A stretch of 64,000 bases of DNA from Streptomyces lavendulae subsp. lavendulae (GCF_002803845.1 NZ_CP024985.1:2976001-3040000); one strand, 5' to 3'. Positions 1 to 9,403 are shown, numbered from the stretch's first letter. Numbers and translations: made by a program. The notes: generated from the letters alone by a model not told the origin.

Positions 1-1233
1 GATCGGGGAGGAGAGGTTGGTGTTGACCGTGCCCATCCACTGGCCGACCATCACGCCCGTGTCGCGCGGCTTGCCCGGCCACACCGAGCGGGGCACCGCG
101 AAGAAGACGGATCCGGCGAGCTGGCGGCCGTAGAAGTGGCCGGGGCCGGAGTTGGAGAAGGTGATGGTGTTGGCGAACATGCCGATCTGGTCGTAGTCCT
201 TGAGCGCCATGGGCTCCAGGAACGAGGTCGTCTCGACGGGCTTGTAGTTCTTCTCGTCGTAGCGGAAGCGGTCCGCGAAGGGGAAGACGAGCAGGGCGAC
301 CACCACCGCCATCGACAGGGCCACCCGGTACATCGCGGCGCTCACCGGGAAGACGGTGAAGAGCAGCGCGAACAGGACGGTGAGGAACCAGTAGCGCGGG
401 TTCGAGACGGGGTTGTTGACGATCAGGTTCAGGGCGGCGAGCGCACCCGTCGTGGCGATGACCGAGACCTTGCGGCGGGCGTACTTCGAGGTGATCAGCC
501 AGCGCGTGTACAGGAGCAGGGCGAGCAGGGCCGGGACGGTGCCGAAGCCCCGCAGCAGGGCCTGGCCGGCCTGGCCGTCGCCGTTGGAGACGCCCGCCTC
601 CTGGATGCCCGCGATGATCTCCTGGCGGCTGGAGAAGAAGACCGCCGGTCCCCCCAGCTTCACGATGAACGCCGCGCTGCCCAGGAAGGCGAACAGGGTG
701 AGGAGTTGGAGGCGCCGCCGGTGGACCATCACCGGCCTCGGCTCCTTGCGGGCGCCGCCGGCCCGGCGCGCGGCGGGCCGGTGACGGGCCAGCAGCACGC
801 CGACGTCGAAGGCCGTACAGCCCAGCAGCACCAGGCCGATGGCGACGGTGAGGTCGGAGCGGGGGCCGACGACCGGCGTGGGGACCCGGCCGAGGACGGC
901 CTGGGCGAGGGGGGCCACGCCCATGGCCATGTACACGAACAGCCAGAAGGAACCCTGCAGCAGCTTGCGGCGGCTGGTCAGCACCATGGCCGAGAGCCGC
1001 GCGCCCGCGTACATGGCCAGCAGCAGCTGCAGCCAGAAGGCGGCGTCGCGCTGGCCGTCGCCGGACTGGGCGGCGACGACGAACGGCAGGAAGACGGTGA
1101 ACCCGAGGGCGAGGGGGACCGAGAGCGCACGGGAGAGAAGGGTGCGCGGGGTGGTCACCCGCCCCCACTGCGACTCGTCGAGGAGCAGGGGCCGTTCGGG
1201 GGCGACCGAGGGTTCGCGTACGTCCGTCACCAC
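1..1233 (-). CDS. Multi-pass membrane protein, oligosaccharide-polymerase-like (C-terminus cut by window edge)
   Basis: The open frame runs from a GTG (1231-1233, second GTG at 1228) to the left edge, giving 411 codons without a stop; the C-terminus lies outside the window. A GGGTGGGGG stretch sits just upstream as a possible ribosome site. After a short charged N-terminus there are repeated hydrophobic helices (e.g. LALGFTVFLPFVVAA, FVYMAMGVAPLAQAVL, YWFLTVLFALLFTVFPV) and an extracytoplasmic-looking part with a NPVSNPRYW motif. This layout fits O-antigen/exopolysaccharide polymerase or ligase families. The adjacent acetyltransferase and glycosyltransferase support a polysaccharide role. The exact reaction is inferred; no catalytic residue is assigned. 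Confidence 0.7.
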   Translation of the reverse strand, partial: MVTDVREPSVAPERPLLLDESQWGRVTTPRTLLSRALSVPLALGFTVFLPFVVAAQSGDGQRDAAFWLQLLLAMYAGARLSAMVLTSRRKLLQGSFWLFVYMAMGVAPLAQAVLGRVPTPVVGPRSDLTVAIGLVLLGCTAFDVGVLLARHRPAARRAGGARKEPRPVMVHRRRLQLLTLFAFLGSAAFIVKLGGPAVFFSSRQEIIAGIQEAGVSNGDGQAGQALLRGFGTVPALLALLLYTRWLITSKYARRKVSVIATTGALAALNLIVNNPVSNPRYWFLTVLFALLFTVFPVSAAMYRVALSMAVVVALLVFPFADRFRYDEKNYKPVETTSFLEPMALKDYDQIGMFANTITFSNSGPGHFYGRQLAGSVFFAVPRSVWPGKPRDTGVMVGQWMGTVNTNLSSPI

Positions 1234-1307
1234 TGTTGCCCCCACCCCTGTGCGTGATCCGCGCGCAGTCTAGTCTGAGCGTTCCGCGCCCGGGGAGGCG
1301 CGTCGGG

Positions 1308-1868
1308 GTGGACGACGAGGGGCGACTGTTGCGTGATCTTCCTGCCTTCACGCTGGCCGGCTACGACAAGGGGCGCGGTCTGCTGACCCAGGCCCTGTGG
1401 TTCGCGGTGATGAACACGCTGTTCATGGCGTGGTTCTGCCCGGCCCGGCTGCGGGTCGCGCTGCTGCGGGCGTTCGGGGCGCGGATCGGCGAGGGGGTGC
1501 TGATCCGCCACCGGGTGCGCGTGCTGTGGCCGTGGAAGCTGACCGTCGGGGACCACACCTGGATCGGCGAGGGCGCCTGGCTGCTGAACCTGGAGCCGGT
1601 GACCATAGGCGCGAACGTGTGCCTCTCGCAGGAGTCGCTGCTGTGCACCGGCTCGCACGACCACCGCGCCGCCGACTTCCGTTACCGCAACGCCCCGATC
1701 GTGGTCGAGGACGGCGCGTGGGTGGCCGTACGGGCGACCGTGCTGGCGGGCGTGACCGTCGGGCGGTGCGCGGTGGCGGGCGCCGGGTCCGTGGTCCACA
1801 AGGACCTGCCGGAGCTGACCCTGCAGACCCAGGACGGGCGTCGCCGCCCGGTGGAGGAGCCCAAGTGA
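1308..1868 (+). CDS. WcaF-type left-handed beta-helix acetyltransferase
   Basis: 186 aa. I choose GTG 1308 because GGGGAGG (1292-1298) lies nine bases upstream; an upstream in-frame extension to 1236 looks non-coding. The protein carries hexapeptide-repeat spacing (IGEGVLI, VGDHTWIGEGAWL, IGANVCL, VEDGAWVAVRATVLAGVTVG) and a SHDHRAADF segment typical of the putative colanic-acid acetyltransferase WcaF/serine O-acetyltransferase-like group. It would transfer an acetyl group from acetyl-CoA to a sugar of a surface polysaccharide. Its stop overlaps the next start by GTGA, so it is translationally coupled to the glycosyltransferase. Confidence 0.82.
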   Translation: MDDEGRLLRDLPAFTLAGYDKGRGLLTQALWFAVMNTLFMAWFCPARLRVALLRAFGARIGEGVLIRHRVRVLWPWKLTVGDHTWIGEGAWLLNLEPVTIGANVCLSQESLLCTGSHDHRAADFRYRNAPIVVEDGAWVAVRATVLAGVTVGRCAVAGAGSVVHKDLPELTLQTQDGRRRPVEEPK

Positions 1869-2989
1869 GCGCCGCGCGCAAGGTCCTGCACGCCGTCACC
1901 CTGCACTCCCCCTCGCACGCCTTCGGCGGGCCGGTGCGGGTGGCGCTGAACCTGGCCAAGGGGCTGCGGGAGCGCGGCCACGAGGCCCGGCTGCTGGCGC
2001 TGGGCGAGGGCTTCGACCCGTGGCCGGACTCCGTGGAGGGGGTGCCCGCCAGGCTGTTCCCGGCCCGGCGGATCCTGCCGCTCGGCTTCAGCGGGATGAC
2101 CTCGCCGGCCCTGCTGGCGTCGGCGGGCCGGCTGGTGCGGGCGGCCGATCTGGTCCACGTCCACCTCGCCCGGGACCTGGTGACCCTGCCCGTGGCCCTC
2201 GCCGCGCTGCGGGCGGGCAAGCCGCTGGTGCTGCAGACCCACGGGATGGTGGACCCGAGCGACAAGCTGCTGGCCAAGGTGCTCGACGCGGTGGCGGTAC
2301 GCCGTCTGCTGCGCGGGGCCGACGCCGTGCTGTACCTGACCCCGCACGAGCGGGCGGGGCTGGAGGCGGTGGTGGGCGGGCCGTCGGTGCGTACCGTCCG
2401 CCTGGTCAACGGCACCCCGGCGCAGGAGGAGCGGCCGCCCCTGTCCGGCCCGCCGCGCGTGCTGTACTCCGCGCGGCTCCAGGCCCGCAAGCGGCCCGTC
2501 GACTTCGTGGACGCGGCGCCCGCCGTGCTCGCCTCCCACCCGGACGCCCACTTCGTGGTGGCGGGCCCGGACGAGGGGGAGCTGGCGGCGGTCCGCGCCC
2601 GGATCACCGCCCTGGGGCTGTCGGACCGCTTCACGGTGCCCGGGGCCCTGTCCGGCGCCGAGGTGCTCGCGGAGCTGCGCCGGGCCCACGTCTACGTACT
2701 GCCGTCGGTGGACGAGCCGTTCCCCATGTCGGTCCTGGAGGCCCTGGCGGTCGGGGTCCCGCCGGTGGTGACCCACTCCAACGGCCTGGCCCGCGACATC
2801 GCGGCGGCGGGCGCGGGCCGTGCGGTGGAGCCGGGCCCGGCGGGCGTCGCCGGGGCCGTCCTCGACCTGCTGGAGCCCGCCGCGAACGCGGCGGCCTCGA
2901 AGGCGGCCCGCGAACTGGCCGCGGCCTCCTTCTCGATGGACTCGGTCCTCGACACCCTCCTCGGGATCTACGGGGGCATCACGCGCTGA
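1865..2989 (+). CDS. GT4 family glycosyltransferase
   Basis: 374 aa, starting at GTG 1865 that overlaps the upstream stop. The N-terminal half has the GT-B donor/acceptor layout (GGPVRVALNLAKGLRERGHE near residues 18-37, then HVHLARDL). The C-terminal half has the Glycos_transf_1 pattern: VLYSARLQARKRP, VVAGPDEGE, and a VLPSVDEPFPMSVLEALAVG segment with the nucleotide-sugar-binding E-x7-E-like site. It probably adds a sugar to a lipid-linked polysaccharide intermediate in the cytoplasm. Donor and acceptor cannot be read from sequence. Confidence 0.88.
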   Translation: MSAARKVLHAVTLHSPSHAFGGPVRVALNLAKGLRERGHEARLLALGEGFDPWPDSVEGVPARLFPARRILPLGFSGMTSPALLASAGRLVRAADLVHVHLARDLVTLPVALAALRAGKPLVLQTHGMVDPSDKLLAKVLDAVAVRRLLRGADAVLYLTPHERAGLEAVVGGPSVRTVRLVNGTPAQEERPPLSGPPRVLYSARLQARKRPVDFVDAAPAVLASHPDAHFVVAGPDEGELAAVRARITALGLSDRFTVPGALSGAEVLAELRRAHVYVLPSVDEPFPMSVLEALAVGVPPVVTHSNGLARDIAAAGAGRAVEPGPAGVAGAVLDLLEPAANAAASKAARELAAASFSMDSVLDTLLGIYGGITR

Positions 2990-3008
2990 GCCGGGCCGCC
3001 ACGCGGGC

Positions 3009-3221
3009 TCAGAGGGTGTCGCGCCGTTCCTCCACCACCGGGACGCCCAGCGCGCGGCGGCGCTTGAGGACGCTCGCGTAGACGCCGAGGCCCACCGCGC
3101 CCGCCACCATCATGATCACGCCCACCAGGTCGAGGTTGACGCTCTCCATCTGCCAGTCGCTCGCGAAGGTGAGGATGGCTCCCACCACGATCAGGGCGAT
3201 ACAACCGCCGATGCCGCGCAT
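3009..3221 (-). CDS. DUF6458 family small membrane protein
   Basis: 70 aa, start ATG 3221 with GGGAGGCG about seven bases upstream; a longer in-frame start at 3272 lacks this. Two hydrophobic helices (GGCIALIVVGAILTFASDW and LVGVIMMVAGAVGLGVYAS) are followed by a basic/acidic tail (KRRR, EERRD). This matches the short two-helix actinobacterial DUF6458 proteins. No biochemical role is known to me. It converges with the glycosyltransferase and is downstream of a lipoprotein gene but separated by a strong hairpin. Confidence 0.75.
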   Translation of the reverse strand: MRGIGGCIALIVVGAILTFASDWQMESVNLDLVGVIMMVAGAVGLGVYASVLKRRRALGVPVVEERRDTL

Positions 3222-3283
3222 AACGTTCGCCTCCCGGCTGTTGGGCTTGTGAGCCCGCGGATACCCCGGCACGGAACACGAAA

Positions 3284-3322
3284 ACGCCGCCGTCGCACCC
3301 GGGTCGGGTGCGGCGGCGGCGT
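3284..3322 (-). terminator. Hairpin terminator after the lipoprotein gene
   Basis: 17-bp arms 3284-3300 and 3306-3322 (ACGCCGCCGTCGCACCC against GGGTGCGGCGGCGGCGT, one mismatch) with a five-base loop, just past the lipoprotein stop. No U-tract, as is usual in Streptomyces. Confidence 0.7.
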
Positions 3323-3344
3323 CCGTCCGTACGGGCCGGGGGTG

Positions 3345-4034
3345 TTACGCGGGCACCCAGGCGTAGCAGCCCGTCGAGCGGAACTCGGTGGTGCCGGCCG
3401 GGACGGTGGCCGTGATCCGGTCACCGGCCTTGGGCGGGGTCTCGGGGCCCGAGGCCAGGACCGCGCCGTCCTTGCCCCTCGCCTCCCAGGTGCAGGTGGT
3501 GCTCTGGGTCAGCGCCCGGTAGGTACCGGGGGCCGGGACGGTCCGGGGGGAGTCCCCGAAGCCCTTCTCCGCCACCGCCAGCACCGGCTTCTGCTCCGGG
3601 CACAGGAACTCGATGGCGTCCTTCGCCCCGGTGACGTCCCCGGAGATGATGGCCGCGGCCGCCGCGTCCTTGTCCCGCTTGGCGGTGCGCTCCACCCGCT
3701 GGCAGGTCTCCTGACCGGTCTGCAGGACGGCCGCCGGGTCCGTCTTCTCCGGGACGCGTCCGCTCAGGTACTGCTTCTCGTTCGCCTTGAAGCTGCCCGT
3801 CTTGGGGGTCAGCCTGGCGTCCGGCAGGACCGGTCCCGTCGGCTTGGCGTCGGGGGAGGCGGCCGCGGTGGGCGCCGTGGAGGCGTCCGCCGGGTCGGGG
3901 ACCGGGCTGGAGGCCGGCGGCTTCGGCTTGCCCGCCGCGTCGGCGGCGGCCTTGCCGTCGCCGTCGGAACTGCAGGCGGTCAGCGTCAGGGCGGCGGCCA
4001 GGAGGACGGCGGCCGCGGCGGAGCGTCGGTACAT
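3345..4034 (-). CDS. Secreted lipoprotein, function unknown
   Basis: 229 aa. The N-terminus MYRRSAAAAVLLAAALTLTACSS has a basic start, a hydrophobic core and a lipobox (TLTAC, Cys about residue 21), so the protein is probably lipid-anchored outside the membrane. A low-complexity Pro/Ala/Thr linker (about residues 35-70) precedes a globular part with scattered Cys residues (CQRVE, FLCPEQ, TTCTWE, TGCYAW) that could form disulfides. No family is recognised. The hairpins on both sides suggest it is transcribed on its own. Confidence 0.75.
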   Translation of the reverse strand: MYRRSAAAAVLLAAALTLTACSSDGDGKAAADAAGKPKPPASSPVPDPADASTAPTAAASPDAKPTGPVLPDARLTPKTGSFKANEKQYLSGRVPEKTDPAAVLQTGQETCQRVERTAKRDKDAAAAAIISGDVTGAKDAIEFLCPEQKPVLAVAEKGFGDSPRTVPAPGTYRALTQSTTCTWEARGKDGAVLASGPETPPKAGDRITATVPAGTTEFRSTGCYAWVPA

Positions 4035-4061
4035 CAGGTGGCTCCCCTACGGGGTCGGAAA

Positions 4062-4103
4062 GGCGTACGGGGCCCGCCGTGTGCCGGCCGGGCCCCGTAC
4101 GCC
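4062..4103 (-). terminator. Hairpin terminator after the LamG/DNRLRE protein gene
   Basis: Perfect 15-bp arms (GGCGTACGGGGCCCG at 4062-4076; complement at 4089-4103) with a 12-base loop, nine bases past the stop of the large secreted protein gene and just before the lipoprotein gene start. Confidence 0.75.
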
Positions 4104-4112
4104 GTCAGGCGG

Positions 4113-6887
4113 TTACTTCGGGCCGAAGGTGAGGATCAGCTGCGGAGCGGCGTCCGCGGCCGTCGACTCCGCGGACCACAGCCACATCGCGTCGGTGCCC
4201 GTGCTCGTCAGGCCGAGGCTGTAGCTGCTGCCCAGCACGGCGGAGATGGCGGTGGTGTCCAGCTCGACGTTCTGGACGGCCGAACCGTCCGGCACGCCCG
4301 AGATGGAGCCGAGCGCGGTGGTGCCGAGGGTGGGCTTGGTGTTGAACGTCGTGCCGGTGCCGCTCCAGGTACCGGTGACCGGGACCACGGAGACGGTGTC
4401 GGCGGTGCCGGCCCCGGCCTGCGTGGAGGTCTTGAACTGGAGGGAGGCGCTCTTCAGGACCTGCCCGGACGGAGCCGCCGGGAGGGTGAAGCGCAGGTAC
4501 GACTCGTACGCCGAGGTACCGCGCACCGCGAGCTGGGTGGAGGTGCCGTAGGCGGTGCTCGGGGCGCCCTGGTTGATGTAGGTGTCCTCGGTCGCGACGA
4601 CCTTGGAGACCGTGTCGACGGCGGCCTTGGCCAGGTCGAAGTGGGACTTGACCTGGGCCTGGGTCAGCGCCGACGGGTAGACGGCCGTCTCGTCGATGGA
4701 ACCGGCGAAGAAGTTGCTGGTCGGACGGGTCGGCCAGCTGCTGAGGTTGTCGCCGCCCACGTGCCAGAAACCGGCGTACGAGGTGGAGTTCGTGGCGCTG
4801 TTCGTGCCCTTGTTCTGGCCGTCGACGTACAGCGTCATGCCGCCGGGGCCCTGCGTACCGACGACGTGGTGCCACTTGTTGTCGTTGTACGTCTCGAACA
4901 GCCCGGTGGAGATGGTGCGGGTGGAGCCGTTGTAGACGCCGAAGATCAGACGACCGGTGTTGGTCATGTAGATCTGCTTGTCGTACGAGCCGCTGCTGTT
5001 GACCGTGTTGTTGCCGAAGCCGATCAGCTTGCCGCCGCGCGTGGTGCCGGTCTTGAACCAGGTCTCGATGGAGTACGAGGCGCCGACCGTCTGGCGGTGG
5101 TCGCTGTACACCTGCTGGCTGGTGCCGTTGAAGCCCATCGCCGTGCTGGTGCCGGTGATGGCGCCGGGGCTCTGGCCCAGGGCCGGGGCGCCCACCTGGA
5201 TGCCGCTGGTGTTGCCGGACACCGAGGAGTCGGCCACGTACGGGCTGACGGTGTCGTCGTAGCGCCAGTAGAGGTTGGCGCCGTCCGCGCGGACCTTGTC
5301 CGGGTAGGCCTGGACCGAGGTCGGGACGGTCACGGAGACGTTCGCCGACAGGGCGCTGGTGTTGCCCGCGCCGTCGGTGGCGGTCACCCGGTAGCTGTAG
5401 GCCTGGCCCGCCTTGACGGTGGTGTCGGTCCAGGAGGCCTGCGGGCGCTCCCACTCCAGGGAGTCGGCCGAGACCGTGGCGATCGGGGTGCCCGAGCCGT
5501 TGCGGTAGATCCGGTACGTCAGCTTGCTGTCGTCCTGGTCGTAGCTGGTGCGCCAGCGGACCTGGACCTCACCGGGCTTGACGCTGCCGACGCTGGCGAG
5601 CGGGGTGGTGGGGGCGCCGACGTCGCCGGTGGAGGCGAAGCGGGTCAGGGCCTGCTGCGCGCGGCCGTTGATGAGGGTGAACTCACCGCCGACCCACATG
5701 TACTTGACGTCGTTCTTCTCCGCGATCGACATGACGCGCGGGCCGATGCCCTCGCCGATGCCGTCGTTCGCGGTGGGGTGCCATCCGAGCTTCGGCGGGC
5801 TCGGCACGAAACCGTCCACGGGCGCGGGGGCGGCACCCTTGTGGTCGGTCTGCTGGGCCAGCAGGAAGTTGCGCTTGCCGTCGGGGAACTGGCCCTCCAG
5901 CGAGCAGTCGTGGGCGTGCGAGGAGCTGTAGAGCACGCCGTCGTACGGCAGCACGTACTGGGTGGCGCCCAGGCAGCGGTCGCGCCACTTCTCGTTGAAG
6001 CCGGTGTCGAGGCCGATGCGGCCGTCGAAGACACCGCCGCCCGAGCCCTCGTTGCCGGTGTAGTAGCCCGTCGCGTCGGCCGCGATGTGCTTGACCACCG
6101 AGTTGGAGGGGATGGTGGAGTAGGTCTTGGCGACCGCGCCGGTGGTCGCGTCGACCACGGCCAGGGCGTGCGTGTTGGAGCCGTTGACCGAGAAGAAGTC
6201 GCCGCCGAGCAGGACGTTCTTGCCGTCGTTGCTGACCTGGATCGCACGGCCCGGCTCGTCCGCGTTGGCGGTGAAGGGCTTGAGCGCGCCGGAGCCGGCG
6301 TCGACCGCGGCGAACCGCTCGCGGGTCTGGCCCTCGACCGCGGCGAAGTCGCCGCCGACGTAGAGGGTGTCGTCGGTGACGGCGAGCGCACGGACGGTGG
6401 CGGGGACGGCCGGGTGGAACGAGGCCTTGGGGGCGCAGGTCTCGATGTCGATCGCCGCGAGGCTGGAGACCGGGGTGCCGTTGACGGCCCCGAAGTAGCC
6501 GCCCGCGTAGAGGGTCTTCTTGTCCTTCGAGACGGCCAGCGCCCGCACGGTCGCGGTGCCGTCGCCGACGGTGAAGGCCAGCTTGCAGGAGGTGGGGTTG
6601 CCCGTGGCGGCGTCGAGCGCCACGAAGTTCACGGCTTCCTGCTCGGTACCGGCCACGGCGTCGGGCGGGCGGACCGCCGAGAAGGTGCCGCCGGCGAAGA
6701 CGGTGCCGTTCACCTGCTCCATGGCGAAGACGACGCCGTTCGGCTGCCACGTGGGCAGTTCGTCGGCGGTGAACGCCACGGGCGGCGTGATGGCGGAGGC
6801 CTCGGGCATCAACACCAGGCCTATTCCGGTACCGGCGCCGGCCAGTGACAGGGCGAGGGCAGCAGTCAGCCCTCTGGATCTACGCAT
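4113..6887 (-). CDS. Large secreted beta-propeller / FnIII / LamG / DNRLRE-domain protein
   Basis: 924 aa from ATG 6887 (GGGGGG a few bases upstream; a longer start at 6941 would hide the signal peptide). Signal peptide: MRRSRG, hydrophobic core, cleavage near PEASA. About residues 40-420 contain repeated ALAVSKDKKTLYAGGYF / DTLYVGGDFAAVEG-like blades of a WD40/PQQ-like propeller. About 435-525 is a fibronectin type III domain (VQVRWRTSYDQDD, YSYRVTATDGAGN). About 540-735 is a LamG/concanavalin-like fold (YSIETWFKTGT, KWHHVVGTQGPGGMTLYVDG). The C-terminal ~190 residues resemble DNRLRE (TYINQGAPSTAYGTS, YLRFTLP). It is probably an extracellular carbohydrate-binding or matrix protein. Proximity to gmd/fcl and glycosyltransferases suggests an envelope role. 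No catalytic motif is seen. Confidence 0.82.
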   Translation of the reverse strand: MRRSRGLTAALALSLAGAGTGIGLVLMPEASAITPPVAFTADELPTWQPNGVVFAMEQVNGTVFAGGTFSAVRPPDAVAGTEQEAVNFVALDAATGNPTSCKLAFTVGDGTATVRALAVSKDKKTLYAGGYFGAVNGTPVSSLAAIDIETCAPKASFHPAVPATVRALAVTDDTLYVGGDFAAVEGQTRERFAAVDAGSGALKPFTANADEPGRAIQVSNDGKNVLLGGDFFSVNGSNTHALAVVDATTGAVAKTYSTIPSNSVVKHIAADATGYYTGNEGSGGGVFDGRIGLDTGFNEKWRDRCLGATQYVLPYDGVLYSSSHAHDCSLEGQFPDGKRNFLLAQQTDHKGAAPAPVDGFVPSPPKLGWHPTANDGIGEGIGPRVMSIAEKNDVKYMWVGGEFTLINGRAQQALTRFASTGDVGAPTTPLASVGSVKPGEVQVRWRTSYDQDDSKLTYRIYRNGSGTPIATVSADSLEWERPQASWTDTTVKAGQAYSYRVTATDGAGNTSALSANVSVTVPTSVQAYPDKVRADGANLYWRYDDTVSPYVADSSVSGNTSGIQVGAPALGQSPGAITGTSTAMGFNGTSQQVYSDHRQTVGASYSIETWFKTGTTRGGKLIGFGNNTVNSSGSYDKQIYMTNTGRLIFGVYNGSTRTISTGLFETYNDNKWHHVVGTQGPGGMTLYVDGQNKGTNSATNSTSYAGFWHVGGDNLSSWPTRPTSNFFAGSIDETAVYPSALTQAQVKSHFDLAKAAVDTVSKVVATEDTYINQGAPSTAYGTSTQLAVRGTSAYESYLRFTLPAAPSGQVLKSASLQFKTSTQAGAGTADTVSVVPVTGTWSGTGTTFNTKPTLGTTALGSISGVPDGSAVQNVELDTTAISAVLGSSYSLGLTSTGTDAMWLWSAESTAADAAPQLILTFGPK

Positions 6888-7061
6888 GAGCCCCCCAGGG
6901 CAATCGCCCGGCTTGATGGCTGGAACTATCCGAACAGCCATATGTACTGGCGCAGACTAGGGCTCACCCGAGGCCCCGGTCACCTCAGTTGACCCCCTGC
7001 ATACCAAATTGGAACCAACAGGGTGCAACGCGGGAGACGCACTTCGGACATACGGCAGGTT

Positions 7062-7105
7062 TGTCCCGGCCAAGACCGCGGAAGGTCGCGGTGATGACCG
7101 GGACA
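7062..7105 (-). terminator. Branched hairpin after gmd
   Basis: Outer arms TGTCCCGG (7062-7069) and CCGGGACA (7098-7105) enclose an inner CCGCG...CGCGG stem. It lies about 30 bp beyond the gmd stop and is a plausible terminator. The rest of 6888-7133 holds only the upstream region of the large secreted protein gene. Confidence 0.5.
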
Positions 7106-7133
7106 CGGCAAATCGTAGGCGAAGCGCAGGGCC

Positions 7134-8147
7134 TCAGCGGTCGATACGCACGCTCGCGCCCGCCAGTTGGTCCTCGACCTGACGGATGTCCGCGTCCACC
7201 ATGATCCGCGCCAGTTCCGGCACGAGGACCGACGGCTTCCAGCCAAGGAGCTCCTGTGCCTTGGACGCGTCGCCGATGAGCGCGTCGACCTCGCTCGGGC
7301 GCTCGTACTTGGGGTCGTAGCGCACGTGCTCGTTCCAGTCGAGGCCCGCGTGCGTGAAGGAGGACTCCACGAACTCGCGGACCGTCGCGGCGACTCCGGT
7401 GGCGACCACGTAGTCGGTCGGCTCGTCCTGCTGGAGCATCCGCCACATCGCGTCCACATACTCGGGGGCGTAGCCCCAGTCGCGGACGGCGTCGAGGTTG
7501 CCGAGGTAGAGGTGGTCCTGGAGACCGGCCTTGATGCGGGCGACCGCGCGGGTGATCTTGCGGGTCACGAAGGTCTCGCCGCGGCGCGGGGACTCGTGGT
7601 TGAAGAGGATCCCGTTGACGGCGAACATGTCGTACGCCTCGCGGTAGTTGACCGTGGTCCAGTACGCGAACACCTTCGCGGCGCCGTACGGGCTGCGCGG
7701 GTGGAAGGGGGTGCCCTCGTTCTGCGGGGGCGGGGTCGCGCCGTACATCTCGGAGGACGAGGCCTGGTAGATCCGGGTGTCCACACCGCTGGCCCGGATG
7801 GCCTCCAGCAGCCGCAGCGCGCCGAGGCCGGTCACGTCGCCCGTGTAGAGGGGGGCGTCGAAGGAGACCCGGACATGTGACTGGGCGCCCAGGTTGTAGA
7901 CCTCGTCGGGGCGTATGTCACGGAGCAGGTTCACCAGGGCCACGCCGTCGGAGAGATCGGCGTGGTGCAGGACGAAGGAGCGGTTCGCGGTCTGCGGGTC
8001 CTGGTAGACGTGGTCGATCCGCTCCGTGTTGAAGCTGGAGGACCGCCGCACGAGCCCGTGCACCGTGTAGCCCTTGGAGAGCAGGAGCTCGGCGAGGTAC
8101 GAGCCGTCCTGTCCGGTGACGCCGGTGATCAGTGCGGTCTTGCCCAT
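7134..8147 (-). CDS. gmd: GDP-mannose 4,6-dehydratase
   Basis: 337 aa, start ATG 8147 preceded by a GGGGGA stretch. It is an extended short-chain dehydrogenase: the N-terminal NAD(P) motif is [19 protein letters not shown], the Ser/Thr site is in [10 protein letters not shown], and the YxxxK pair is in [12 protein letters not shown]. The family-typical [16 protein letters not shown] and [13 protein letters not shown] segments are present. It converts GDP-D-mannose to GDP-4-keto-6-deoxy-D-mannose in the cytoplasm. The divergent fcl gene supplies the next step to GDP-L-fucose. Length is close to the usual 320-370 aa. Confidence 0.95.
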   Translation of the reverse strand: MGKTALITGVTGQDGSYLAELLLSKGYTVHGLVRRSSSFNTERIDHVYQDPQTANRSFVLHHADLSDGVALVNLLRDIRPDEVYNLGAQSHVRVSFDAPLYTGDVTGLGALRLLEAIRASGVDTRIYQASSSEMYGATPPPQNEGTPFHPRSPYGAAKVFAYWTTVNYREAYDMFAVNGILFNHESPRRGETFVTRKITRAVARIKAGLQDHLYLGNLDAVRDWGYAPEYVDAMWRMLQQDEPTDYVVATGVAATVREFVESSFTHAGLDWNEHVRYDPKYERPSEVDALIGDASKAQELLGWKPSVLVPELARIMVDADIRQVEDQLAGASVRIDR

Positions 8148-8438
8148 GGGGTCCCCCAGGTTGTCGTTGCTGTCGTTGCTGTCGTTCGTGGTCGGGCTGC
8201 GTCCGGCCCGGTCGGCCGGGGTGTGAGGTGCGGGAACGCACCGTACTGCGTCGATCGGACGCCCTTCGCCCCCGGGGCGCCGCTGCCGGGCCCGGCGACG
8301 GCCGGAAATCCGGGCCCGAGGCCGGGGCCCCAGGCCGGGGCCCGGGGCCGAGGCCGGGGCCGGGGTGCGCAGTTGGGGCCGGGGCCGGAGTGCGGGTTGC
8401 GGGGAAGGCCGCAGCAGCGGACTGGCATCATCGGCGGT
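8148..8438. repeat. gmd-fcl divergent intergenic region with triplet-like and GC-rich repeats
   Basis: Next to gmd, a TGTCGTTGC unit is repeated about three times (8162-8188). From about 8305 to 8395 there is a degenerate repeat built from GGCCGGGGCC/GAGGCCGGGG units with very high G+C. The fcl start is at 8439. No gene is apparent. Promoters for both genes must lie here but I cannot place them confidently. Confidence 0.6.
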
Positions 8439-9389
8439 ATGACAAGTTCGCCGCTCCTGCCCCCGCACGCCCGCGTATTCGTCGCCGGACACCGTGGCCT
8501 CGTGGGGTCCGCGGTCGCCCGCCGGCTCACCGCCGACGGCCACGAGGTGCTCACCCGCGGCCGGGCCGACCTCGACCTGCGCGACGCCGCCGCCACGGAG
8601 GCCCACCTGCGCGACGTGCGCCCCGACGCGGTCGTGCTGGCCGCCGCCAAGGTCGGCGGGATCATGGCCAACAGCACGTACCCGGTGCAGTTCCTGGAGG
8701 ACAACCTCCGGATCCAGCTCAGCGTCATCGCCGGCTCGCACGCCGCCGGGGTGGGCCGCCTGCTCTTCCTCGGGTCCTCCTGCATCTACCCGAAGCACGC
8801 CCCGCAGCCGATCCACGAGGACGCGCTGCTGACGGGCCCGCTGGAGCCCACCAACGAGGCGTACGCCCTCGCCAAGATCGCCGGCATCGTGCAGGTCCAG
8901 TCCTACCGCAAGCAGTACGGGGCCTCGTACATCTCGGCCATGCCGACGAACCTCTACGGCCCGGGCGACAACTTCGACCTGGAGTCCTCGCACGTCCTGC
9001 CCGCCCTCATCCGCCGCTTCCACGAGGCCGCCGCCGAGGGGCGGGACGAGGTCACCCTGTGGGGCAGCGGCACCCCGCGCCGAGAGTTCCTCCACGTCGA
9101 CGACCTGGCGGCCGCGTGCGCGGTGCTGCTGGAGCGCTACGACGGGGACGAGCCCGTCAACATCGGCTGCGGCGACGACCTGACCATCAAGGCGCTGGCC
9201 GAGACGGTCGCCGAGGTGACCGGCTTCGAGGGCCGGCTCGCCTGGGACACGTCCAAGCCGGACGGGACCCCGCGCAAGCTGCTCGACGTCTCCCGCCTGA
9301 CCTCGCTGGGCTGGAAGCCGGGCATCCCGCTGCGGGACGGCATCGCCGCCACCTACCGCTGGTGGCTCGACCAGAGCCGGCAGAACTGA
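8439..9389 (+). CDS. fcl: GDP-L-fucose synthase
   Basis: 316 aa from ATG 8439. Rossmann motif [14 protein letters not shown] at the N-terminus, [27 protein letters not shown] and the catalytic YALAKIAG (YxxxK) are hallmark features of the epimerase/reductase WcaG/Fcl. The LYGPGDNFD and [15 protein letters not shown] segments also fit. It converts GDP-4-keto-6-deoxymannose to GDP-L-fucose using NADPH. Divergent from gmd; together they supply GDP-fucose, probably for the surface polysaccharide encoded alongside. Confidence 0.94.
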   Translation: MTSSPLLPPHARVFVAGHRGLVGSAVARRLTADGHEVLTRGRADLDLRDAAATEAHLRDVRPDAVVLAAAKVGGIMANSTYPVQFLEDNLRIQLSVIAGSHAAGVGRLLFLGSSCIYPKHAPQPIHEDALLTGPLEPTNEAYALAKIAGIVQVQSYRKQYGASYISAMPTNLYGPGDNFDLESSHVLPALIRRFHEAAAEGRDEVTLWGSGTPRREFLHVDDLAAACAVLLERYDGDEPVNIGCGDDLTIKALAETVAEVTGFEGRLAWDTSKPDGTPRKLLDVSRLTSLGWKPGIPLRDGIAATYRWWLDQSRQN

Positions 9390-9403
9390 CTCCACCACGG
9401 CCC

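Noticed and set aside
2820..6848. Plus-strand 1342-codon frame across several minus-strand genes
   Set aside because: It crosses well-supported genes (DUF6458, lipoprotein, LamG protein) in antisense and has no domain or ribosome site.
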